From contig JAPDOI010000419.1 in the NCBI GenBank assembly GCA_029168955.1, forward strand, positions 544,001-608,000: a stretch of DNA of 64,000 nt, in the 5' to 3' direction. This stretch comes from Aplectana chamaeleonis. Lineage: Eukaryota > Nematoda > Chromadorea > Rhabditida > Cosmocercidae. The position numbers were made by a program, and so were the translations under genes. Position 1 is the first letter of the stretch. Every line of letters starts with the position of its first letter. This document shows positions 49,901 through 61,900 of this stretch, piece by piece. The notes under the pieces were generated by a model. It did not search any database, was not told the origin of the DNA, and was given only the letters and a program-made list of their open reading frames with translations.

Positions 49901-52900
49901 TACATCTTCATGAACCGGCTCCGCTGTTTCGCTGTCTAAAGTGTGCCCGAATGAGAATGGCGGCTCACGCGGCCAGCGGGCTTGGCAGTTGGCCGTCGCA
50001 TATGCCACCCTCAGACGAGTGTTGGATTTCAACGACGGCCGTCCCCTCTCACACCGTTTGCACAGCTTATTGATCGGCGCAGTGCTTGCTGCCAGCCGGT
50101 GCCGGCCCCATTCGTACTCGATGGTGGTGGGAATTTTTCGCATGCTCGCCCGAGAGGGGCGAATGCGGCGCCCGCCTGCCAGGAACGCCGGCCGCATGGG
50201 CCGCCATTCTCACTTGGCGCACCTTACTCAATCGTGGCAGAACCGAAGCATAACCTGGACTTCCTTGCCGTATTCGATGCCTCGCACATAATGTGGCACC
50301 TGTGCCGCAGCTGGGAGCGTTCAGTATGTGGAGTACAGAAAATGGACTCCACGAAACAATGTTGCGACCTCAAGTCCTTCAAAAACCCGTGGGCATGTCT
50401 TAACATTATCGAATCAACACAACAATCTCAACACTTCAACCCGGGGTGGTAGTAATCTGCATGGTGGCCGCAAGTTAACCGCCGCTAAGCTTGTGGTTAT
50501 CACGCGGTCAGTGGGTAGCTGATCACCAGCTCGTATGGCAGCAAATAAGGCATGAGAGAGGTTTATTCTTCAACACTACTAACAAAAGCAGCTTGCTCTT
50601 GAGATTGGAAGTGGGAGAAGACGAAAACCTCGGCTTAGGAACTGCTGATCCTGTTTTGAAATGAAAAATTGCGTGGTCACTGAGCAGTTTTCCAATGGAG
50701 TTTCACTCTGCGGCGAACAGATGAGACCACCGATTGAAGATCTTCTGAGAGACAGTGAGAAATATGTCTGCAGTGGAGAGACGAAGAACGGTCTCGCATA
50801 AAAAGTCCTATGGAGGACTTTTTGCGAGCGGTTAACAGAACTCGTTTTCCAGCTCTGTTTTCTCAAAAATGCACACTTTTGAAATTTCTTTTTTCGCACT
50901 ATGTAGAAACAAAGAATACCAAGGTAAACATGAACAATGCGTTACCAATCTGTGGTTTGTAACTTAAGAATAAGTAAAAAGATGTAGTTTAGCCTTCTTT
51001 GGTGTTTATTAATCATGTACTATACAGATAATATAGTACATAAGCAGCTGCGAGAAAATGTACAATTTGATGTTCTTTTCCCGTTTAATAGCCTTGAAAT
51101 TGATAAAATTCCATTGTCTGCTCCGATTTCAAACTCTCCATATGTTGCCCTGCAATTTTAATGATCCAGGGGATCAAATCGTTTGCTGTGGCCTCGAAAA
51201 CGCCAACGAACTGCTTCGAATTCAAGGATTAAACGGGACTGCGGATTCATCCGTCGCTTTTTACACGACTTAATGTGTAGTGGTTGTGTTGTTCCAAGTA
51301 ACAGACACCTTACATTGAATTATAATGCTTATCCTTGTTACAGGGGTGGTTAGTTCATTGCCAAGCTGTGGCTGGTTCGTGGTCAACCAACGGTCAAGAG
51401 CGCGTGGTTTACCCGCGTTAAAGGATAAGATTACTACCACCCCCGATTTTCTGAAACTGATCGAATGGAGTATCAATGGTTTTCGCAACAAATGAGCTGA
51501 ACTAGGAACCATTGCTTATTATATACGAGCGGACATAGTAGGACTACAAGAGACCAAGTTGAATTCATGGCATCGAATGGCAGTGCACAAACAATTTTTC
51601 AATTTAGGATTTCACAGCAATTTACAATCGCCATACAAATAACAATTAACAGTTTTTCAAAAAACTCTCAACACATGGAACCAAGAGATTCCGGCCTATC
51701 CTCTAGGAGGCTTCTATGAACTACATGACGATGCCAGTAGCGGGGGGTCCGTGGGTGTGCATCGCAGCTAGCTCCTTGAGGGACACTTCTACATACGCTG
51801 CAAAAGCGGATCTCATCTCATGGAGGAATCTTCTTTGCTCCTGAACTAGTGAATGTGGTGTTATGTGCGGAGGAACACTATTTTGCAGGTGAGCCAACAC
51901 ACTTAGAGCCTCCGTCATAGCCGGACGATCGTCCGTAGTCCCACCCGGTTCACATGCAAGTAAAGGACGCGAAACAGAAATAAATTGTTCTTGGGAACTT
52001 CCTCCCAGTTCGTTCGTAATACCTCCCTATCTCACTCTGTCAAAATCGATCAATAACACCATTAACACCATAGCGGCATTCCGCCGGGCGCGGCCTAAGC
52101 TGGCTCGTGAACGACCGTTGAGAGACGACGGACGATCTAGGCCAACTACGGACGACCTAGGACGAATAACGTCGGACTATCATCCAACTATTTCGGAGGC
52201 ACAGCAGACTAGCAATTCATCGGGACCATTGGGTTTGCCACCAAATGAGCGTCTCGAATGTGAGCAAACTTCTGCAGATGGCGACATCAGCTATCAACTG
52301 AACAGAGTGCTGAGATTAGGCTTATGCGATCAAGTGCGAGAGTCTAGAGAAGGGTATAGGAGCGGTTGGAGGCAACATCATACTAGCCTTTAATGAAGGA
52401 GCTCCATTTGTTTGCCTAGAATTGTGCCTTGCGAGCGTCTCAAAGGTGCCACATGTCTTTCCGAACTTCTCTGCGTGAACGCAGCGTGTAATATAGTTAG
52501 AAAGGCACTTTCTGAGCAGGCCATGATTATCTTGCACAAACGGCCGAATCAGGACATGAGTCCTCCTCTGCATCTTCGGGAGAGCTTCGTCTTGGAGTGA
52601 TGGCCCTTACTTCTATACCGAGTATGTCCGGTAAGTTTTTCGAGAACACTCTGACCATGGTTCATGTTAAGAACTACCAAGCGATTCCGCGCGGGACCTC
52701 GTGCAAGATTTATCACTTGACGATATGCACACAAAATCGACGTCTTCTTAAACTCCTCCGCCAGACGCATCCCTGCAATGAGATTTCTACGCAACTCACA
52801 CAATATTGAGTCACGAATATTGTGCTACGCATACCCAATCGTCTTTGATGCTCTTCTTATATCCGTGTCTCTTCCATCTTCAACCATAATCGACCGACTC

Positions 52901-55900
52901 GACACCTCACTGCACTCGTCTTCAAGCAAACTGGGACGACTCGACAATTCTCTGCAATCACATTTCTACGCACATATGACAATTTGAGAACATTCTCCCC
53001 GTGCGCTAGTTCGTCATCCATGTCTTTACATCACTCGATTCACCGCCGTCTACACCGACATCAGGAGGTGTAGTTACATATACATACTGCGATCCGATAA
53101 TATTGTTTGATTGCTTTTTGATTGTCACGATCAATGCCACCATCCGTCACATTGCGGTATCTGCAAGAACCTAACTCATTCGTGGTAATCACAATATGTG
53201 ATCAAACGTTGCCATTATTTCTTGCTGTTTCAGCTCGAACAGCTTCACAGGGCTCTCGATTTGATGTAATTCAAGTGATTCCTCTTTTTCCGTTAATCGA
53301 TTTCCAATCCATACTCCGTTTTGAATTCCCTTACCAAGCGGGACATCAGCAATCCTCTACGTGTCGATATAGTCACCGTTTTGGTCATAGGGACGTCTTG
53401 ACTACTTACGAAGTAATCCACAACTGTGGGGTTATTTTTGGACCCTGCTTATCTGAAGAAATCACAACTATTGAGGTATATTTTGAAAAATTCGCTTTCG
53501 TGACTGTCATGGATAAGGAAGGCGTAGTTCACTTATGTGGTGGAGATCCTCCGACAACCTTGAGGACCGAAAATCTTGAGAACTGTTGTTTGTGCCAGCC
53601 TGTAGCCAATTTTCCACAACAGCCGCGCACACCGTGACTAGACAACAAGACACGAGGTACGGTTCAACACGCGAGGGGTTGGTTTAGACAGAAGGAACTA
53701 CGCCTCTTTCAGAATGAAAACACGGATGATCACCAACATTGTTTCTTGAATTATTTACATATTCATGTGAATCGCCAGGAGTGGAAAATCATGCACGCCC
53801 GCTGTGAGGTATTTATGAAAGATGCGGCAATCTTTTCCGCGACGTTGGCTATCAGTATCCACTCATAACAGCTGGGAAAAGGTTCGCAAAGTGCGCTCCG
53901 ATGACTGGACGAGGACGCAAACAGAGACATAGCTTAAAATAGTGATGTTCAGTGAAAAATACGCCCTTGCTCTGCAACTACCACCTTTCAAACTGATTCA
54001 AGAACAACAGCTCAGTCAACATAGTTATAGAAAGCGTTTGCATCCCGTTCATGGAAGAGTAGTGGAAGAGTACGACACCATCAGTGGGCGAGTGAACGGG
54101 ATACTCAGCCACAGGACGAATCGATAGTGCCATACAAGGCCAGAGGCTATCCTTCGGTGGCAAAGCATAGCACCTCGCATTAGAAAAATGGCGAAGTGAA
54201 TGCTCGCGCAGGGAAAACCTCACCAATTTTTCGTGTGGATTCGAGCGAAACGGGCGTGATAGGTAGCGTGCTGTGTAAATACACAAGCCATTTTCGTTTT
54301 GGCTGCTGTTCTACCTAGTTTTGGTTACTGTAGGATGATGGGTGAGCGTATGCGATGATGGTTGAACAGAAGCTCTCCGAGCTTGCGCCAACACAAACTA
54401 CAGTATCCAATACGGACAATGTGATCCGCGCCGACTGTTGGATATATCGTAGTTACTGAAATCTAAAAAAAAAACTAAAAAAATGTATGTTATACTCATC
54501 CAGAATAGGAGATATCGTCAGGTCTCACAGGTAGGAAACCGCACTCTGGAATCGGAATCATTCATTCAATAGCTATCTATCCTCCCTTAGTTTTCCCGCG
54601 CGCGATTTCTCCCGTCAAGCAGCGTCGCCGTTACCCCTCATCCAGTGATTGACGATAGCTTGTCGCAATTCAAATGCAGTATTGCCAATCGCATCCTCAT
54701 TCAAACACCACCGATTGCTTCCTCATTCACTGCAAAACGAGCTCGTAGTAGTATGCTAGTGCCAAACTAACGCGGAATTAGAGAGCATTCGACGAACAAT
54801 TTCGGGTGACTTAAATGCGCTTGCACGCTCGCTTTCCTCCAACTTGTCACAAGTACAAAAGTCTTTTAGCAAGAGCGTTGAATGACATTTCTTAGACTGA
54901 AGACGAGCATTGGGAAAATGAGGCATAATTTTGATAGAGCTTGCTGATTCCAAGACGGTGTGAACTCGAAACGGCCGTTTCCCTTACCTTCCGCAGTAAT
55001 CTTTCAAAAATTCTGAAACAGACCTCATAATCGTGCTCAGCGTCCAAAGTGACCCCCTGACAAAATTTTGGATGAAAGCTTTTTCTTAAACATTGAATAG
55101 AAGCATAGCGTTCTCCATTTGTACCGATTGTTGGTTGAGCATATACTTCTCAGACGAAACAATCGAATCCCATAGGCTGTTTCTAGGTGCTTTTGCTCCT
55201 GCTCAAGAGATACCCAGGGTGGTGGCCGCTATGCATTTCATCCCCTGAGGAGGCGGGCTATGGCCACCACAAGATACCCCGCATGATTTTTGTAGAGGCT
55301 TATTTGGGAACAACCGGGAAGAAAATTCGGGGCTCCTGAAAGGTGTTACTGCAACCGAGTCGATTGTCTGCTTCAGCTGCCTAAGTTCGGGTTGCCACTG
55401 TGCATTTACTTGGTTGGGTCTCAGACAGCCACATAATGGGAATTTAGGCCCTCTGTCGGATCACAAATGAGGGAAGGGGAGAAAGCGCTGTCCGTTGTCT
55501 GATCAGAGATCATGGAGGAAGAAAGCACTGCAGCGCGTTATACTTACTTGGACCTGTTTAGTCAACACGTCTGGGAAGAGCTGCTCTCCAACGTGAAAGA
55601 AACAAAAAACATCTAGCAAGCAAGATCAATTATGGCACTACAACGATACCAAAAACACAGATAATTTGTTTTAGCACCGTAATACAACTCAATCGTAAAG
55701 CAAAACGTGGTGTATATGAATGCACTAAAGGGCACATTTCGAATCATGTTTTCCCAGTTCCTTTTAGGCTAAGGATGGGGGAGCCGCGACGCTGCTTGGC
55801 GGGAAAAATTGCGCGCGGGAAACCCGAAGGCATTATTTAGTACAGGATTTTGACATACATAAACAGGTTTTTGACGGCAGTTTAACACAACAGCGTCCGG

Positions 55901-58900
55901 TTTACCTTGTTCGTTGGAACGCCCACGGCCGTTCTCAAATAATTTCAGTTTTGAAGACATCGACAAAATTATTCTGTTTTTTTGCTCAGATGACTGAAAT
56001 CCTCACCCTTCGCGAGTAGAGCTGTACAGGTCGTAAAACAAGAAAACTCTGGTGCTTCCTGAGTGTGCGGGACGGAAATTAGAGAAGAATCGGCGAGTTT
56101 GGATACAGCAAACAAGAAAAATGATAAAATTGGACAGCATTTATGGAGGGCGACTGGCGGACTTAGAGACACCGCTGCCGCGTGCGTCGGCCGGAACTGC
56201 AGCTGACGTCTAACTCACAATCAATGACCGTAACTCCGCGTCAAAACAACGCCAAACTGCCCCAAAACTATTCGGAAAATAATGCAGGCTATGGAACGGC
56301 GTTCAGGCTATGGAACGGTTCCTACGCGTGCTGGTGCGGAGCGGAGGTTAGAGACAGTGAGAGAGCGGAGGGTAGACGGAGGCTGAGGCATCGCGCTCGC
56401 CGCTCGCGCCTCGAATGATGAGAATTACGACGTCTTATAGAGGATAAAGAGATCCGGGTTCTTTCTGAAAATGCGACGAACCTCTCCAGAAATGCACGCT
56501 TTCTCGCTAGTTTGTGACCGCGAAGTTTAGATAATTTGAAGAAGTTATCATCATTTTGAAACATCATCTGAGTGATGCTTTTTCAGATAAGATTTGTATT
56601 TTTCACCATAATATGATCTTACAGACCATCTGAATATATCCTCGGACAATCGTTTAGATTCATCTTATTTCAATTCAAGGATTTACTACCCCTCAAGGGC
56701 CCTCAGAGTTGACAGAGAAAATTCTGATAGAGTTTCAAATTTGATTAAACAACTAGGGCGCCTACCCTGCGTAGCGCCCTTGTGTATTCGATTCTGCAAC
56801 ACAACAAGAAGGTAGTGTAGATAAAGGAAAGGGAAGATTCACATTTAATGTGGCCCTTTAGCCCTCCTCTTACCTCACGCAGTATAGGCTAGAGAAGGGA
56901 CATTCAAAAATGTGTGTGCTCTCCCCCAACAGAAATTATTACTGCATCCCAGCTGAGGGCTGATCAGATAATACGTAGTCTGTGCACTGAATCAAAGTTT
57001 TGAGGCGAAACGTGTTCTGAGAATGCTTGGCATAGCATAGGTTAATAAATCAGTCCTCTGTACCGTTTTAAATAGATGTTAGTGTCTCAGTCTTCCACAT
57101 GACTTCCACTCATAACTCCACAATACCATTGAGCCACCGTCCATACGTGGCGACAGCGTGCGCTTACGCAAAGTCGATGATCATCGTGGGCACACGATTC
57201 ACTAGCAGCTCACAGGCGCTGCTTCTCGCGCGCCCTCGCCCGCTCGCTCTCGCGCGCTTGCGCCAGCACCACAGAAGCAAACAGCAAGTTTCAAGCTTAC
57301 TGCTCCATCACTAAAGCGGTGGCATTAAACCTGTATCAAAACCACTCCCCTTGTTTTTCTTAACTCCACCACGGACGTTGAAAACCGAGGGAAATCATCA
57401 GCCGTTGCGACGATTTGAGCCATTGATCACCCGATCAAACGTTTTCAATCGAATCAACACGAGGTAGGGGGTGTTTGCCTGTGTTAATTTGCGGGCACGG
57501 GCTGCTCCAACGTCGAGGAGCGTCGAGAGGCGCACAGCAGCGGGAGCGCCCGCTCTCGCCACGTATGGACGCTGCCTGACTTCATGCCAGCGGAAACTCT
57601 CAGGGTCAAACCATGTGTGGATCAAAACTTCGGCCATACAAAAATTCAAAAACAAGGGAGAGTGAGAAAATCAAATAATTTTTTTTAGCTAGATACATTA
57701 CTGAACATGGATCAGTTTCACCAAAAAACAGATTCAGTGTTACGGCTAGACCGACCGTCGGTCGGGACAGACGGGTGCGAAAATCCACCCAATGAGCAGT
57801 CTGTGATCGTCTGCTTGTGTTCGCAATCCACCCAGTCGATACTGGGGGTCCACGTTTTGGTCACTGCGCCAGAGGTAGTTTTTCCACTCCGAACTCAATC
57901 GTTTTTCCACCAAGTCTGACGCGTGCCTGAGCTCGAGTTCTCTGAGGAACAAGGACTCGTGCCGAGGATTACACATGCTCCTTGACCATAGAAGACATGG
58001 ACATTCTCAAACCTTATTCCATTCACCCTGCTCTTTCAGCCAACTACCGTACTGACCATACGGCATGGTGCCCAGCCGTGGCTGTGAGACTGATATGGCT
58101 ATCGACAATTAGCATAATAGTGTTCACGATGATTTTCGCCAGCGGTCTTATCACTATTAACGACATCTTGTACACTAAGCATATGTGCAATTATATCTAA
58201 CACTTAAAATAGCGCGCGCTCCCCGGTTATTATCTCCCCTTTTACGAGAATTTTAGAGATTCCAAAAGTATTTTTCTAGAGCTATGAGTTTTTATGAAGC
58301 TTTGAGCTCGCCACAACGAGGGCAACATATCTGTCGGGTTGCGATATTACCGTTTCTACAAAAATAAGGGTAGAACGAGGATTTTAGACGTATACGTACT
58401 TTGTAACAGACTTTTTATGTGTTAGCGCGTATTTTTGTTTACAGACGTCTTCGCAATGTGCACACGGAAATCGTACATATGGTTCTTGAGCTCGTTAACC
58501 TTGACGTTCTGAAGGAGGTTAACAAATGGAAGGAAATCCTTACCAGAATTAGATCAAAGGTAGTTCTGCCTTGCCTGAATTCCTCATTTTTTCCCTTATA
58601 GATATTAAAAACATTAAAAACTCCACTTGTTGCAGATTTCTGAAGAAGAACTTGCCCATGGCGCGTCCAAGGCTAATCTCAGGCCGTGGCAGCTGCATTG
58701 GAATTGGCAGCTCTACAAGGTGGGTAACATTTGGTATATCCAGCATGGTTAGTAACTATGAAGTGTCCCCTGCATGAGTAGTGAGATGCGTTATCAAGGA
58801 TTGTTTCAGGCCCTCCAGCTGCAGTATCAATGGGGAATCGAAAGCCTTCACACCCAAATACCATTGATTCACACTCAGCTGGTTTTCGTGTGAGTTGTTT

Positions 58901-61900
58901 AATCACCCTCAATTGAAGGCAGTGCTCTCGGAAATCTTCAATTTTGAGATTACTCGTTGAAACCATTACTCAGTGTTCGGGTAAAACTCAAATGACGAAG
59001 AACTTGAGAGAGACGCACCAGAGACACGCGAAATGTTGTACTCTCACTGCGCCTCAGTGGAACTGTTTGTTGGGACTGCGGAATTCTTCGCTTACCCATC
59101 CTTTGAAATTCTGTTGCTCCATTCTTCTCTTTGGACCCTAACGATTACTGGTTTCAATAATATTTTCTCTCATCCTCGCCTGACCATCATTCACCGGTCT
59201 TGACCACCGAGAGCTCGGTTACGCTACAGGACAACTAGCCCAAGCCAGCAATTTTTTCCTTGAAATGAAGTGTTTGAGTACATTTTTCGCCACTTCTTTG
59301 CGATTTTGGTATTACTTGGTAGCCAACGCATCATTTTAAATGGGAAACTTTGGATTGAAAATCGTCGTTAAAACTGCTCTTAAGATATATAAAGCTGGAA
59401 GGTAGTGCACCCGATAAATTATGCATGTTGAGTTTGTTATAGATTTCAGGAGGACAAGTACCTCTCATGACAGCTGCGGCAGCAATAAATTAAGGAAAAA
59501 AGCCAGCGAAAGTTAAGGAGAAGTACCTAAAACAAAACCAAATGTGTGACGTTTCACTTTCGTGAATGGAAAGATTGACCGGTATAGAAGAATGAGGCCT
59601 TGAATGAGGCATGCTAATGTGATTCATGTCATCCACTCGCTTGCATCTCCGTAAAAAAACTAGAAACTTTTTAATTGTGAACACTGCCTTCAAGAAAGAA
59701 TGTAAGTTTTCAAGCCTTCCGACATTAAATCAAGTTCTGCAACAATTGACTGGGAGGCGAATGGATTTCCATTAGGTTGTTTGGAATCAGGCACATATGG
59801 TTCACAAATAATAGAACAAATGTTAATGATGTGACTTTTAAAAAAAGAGTTTAACCAGGTATAAAACATCCCTTTTCAGGCAACAGAAACTACAGCTCCG
59901 CCCACCGATAGAGGAAATTCGTGCGAAGTACTACAAGGAAATGCGTAAACTGCTCAGCATCCCAGAAAAATTCAAGGGAGTTCTTGAGGGTGAACAGGTG
60001 ACGTTTAGCTTCAGGGTTTGGGTGAGTATGCGACTTAAAGACACAGTCCAACCTGAGGGATAAAGTTTGATATTATGGTCCGCCTTCCGTGTATAGCAAC
60101 CCTGCCGAGGGCGAGATCTCAATTCGATCAAATAAGTGAGAAAACTTTAAAAAAGTTGGCCCCGCCCCCAGTGTTTGGAAGGCATTATGAAGCGTTTCGC
60201 CACGATTAGGGAGCCAAAATCTTCGCGAACGAAAAAAATGGTTTCTGTGGCGATGCTTAAAGGCAGAATGTACAATAGCAGAGCTCTTAGTTTCCTTCCT
60301 GGGGCGGCGTGCGCTATAAGGCTTTTGGGGTATTGGGGGCGGAGCAGACTTTTTTCCTGTGTTGTCTCACTTATTTGATCGAATTGAGATCCCGCGCTTG
60401 ACAGGGTTGCTATACCTAGGCGAACCATAATATCAAATTTTACCCCTGGGGTTGGACTGTGCCTTTGCAGGCAGTGTTCACGAAGATTTTCGTTCCCGAG
60501 TTTTCCACTCAAAACAATGCGTCAGCCTTCAAGTGTTACCAAAATTACAAAGAAAGGGCTTCAAACGCCATGAAGCGCCTTATTTCAGTGACATTATTCT
60601 CTGACCTGGATTAGTTGTCTGACTGGATGAACAGGTTCACGGTGGTTATCACCGGTAAATAATGGGGCTAATCGATAATGGAAGAATATCTTAGGCAAAA
60701 CAGTATTAGTTAGGGTCCGAAGGAAAGAAGGGAGCAACAAAAAGCAGATAGTTGCAAAAGACGAGTCCACAAAAGATTCAATTGACACAACGAAGAGTTC
60801 CAGAGAGAGAAAAAAGATGGAGTGAGAGTAATGAAGTTGGTGCCTTTCTGGGGCTTTTTCCTCGATTTCTTCGTCAATTTCAATTCTACCCGGAGTCCAA
60901 ACAATCGATTTAGCGATTAATCCCAAAATCGAAGATTATCGTGAACACTGCCTTTAAAGGCAGTGTTCACGATGATTTTTGTCACCGAGTTTTCCACTCA
61001 AAACAATGCGTTGGCTTCCAAGTGTTACCAAAATTACGAACAAACGGCGAGAAACGCGCTAAATCGTCTTATTCCAGAGATATTATTCTCTGGCCTGGAC
61101 TAGCTGTCCGGTTGAATGAACATGTTCATGGTGGTTGTCGCCGGTGAAAAATGGGGCTAATTAAAAATGGAAGAATAGTTTAGGCAAAACAGTATTAGTT
61201 AGGGTCCGAAGAAAGGAATGCAGCAACACAAAATAGAGATTTGCAAAAGACGGGTCCACAAAAGATTTCAATGTCACAACAAACAGTTCCACTGAGAGTA
61301 AAGAAGCGTGGTGAGAGTAAAGAATTTCGGGCCCTCTGGTGCGTTTTTCTCGGTTTCTTCGTCATTTCAGTTCTACTCGTGGGCCAAACAATCGTTTTAG
61401 CCATTAATCTCAAAATCGAAGATTATCGTGAACACTGCCTTTAAGTCAAAGTTTCGGTCATAAGCGGGTTACGAAGTTAAAAAAATAAAACTTTCTTCCC
61501 TTGTTCGATAATAAGGTGGACTTCAGAACCTAAATTCAAAGTTTCTGTAGGGCACATGAGGAGAGATCTCGTTAACTTTATCATGGTGGGGCAGTTTTTA
61601 TCCAATAAGATGTACGAATTGATCAACTGAAATGATTTTTGAGTTCTTCCTCAACGATGCAGTGTCACCACCTTTTAGTGACTTAGTGGTTCAGTATTAC
61701 TTCAGTAAAAAAAGCTGTCGATAAAGCGCCGCAAGCTGTAGATTTTTGGGGACGAACCGAGAGAGTTCATGACTCAACCACGGAAGCACTTGTAATGATT
61801 GAAATCGAAAACTCTGCACAACAAAGATCCATCCTGCTGACGGCCGGCGTACATTGGTTCAAGTTCCCGCACTGTTCAGTTGAAAAAGCTTCAGCTCAGC

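Larger units (their letters stand above)
47557..58444. other. Rest of che-3 intron 15
   Basis: About 10.9 kb holding MITE B, a fold-back (49936), three unidentified open frames (51.7-53.6 kb), a repeat shared by 49060-49270, 54510-54660 and 55765-55830, one dispersed repeat copy (56315) and a pair of inverted CCATACGTGGCGA blocks (57138, 57560). A 72-codon open frame with a hydrophobic segment (LIWLSTISIIVFTMIFASGL) lies at 57982-58200. No gene is secure. Confidence 0.45.

Noticed and set aside
50445..51442. Possible 1-kb transposon with GGGTGGTAGTAATCT inverted ends
   Set aside because: The end match is about 17 bases and internal symmetry is weak; a single CCACCCC block also occurs alone near 1940.
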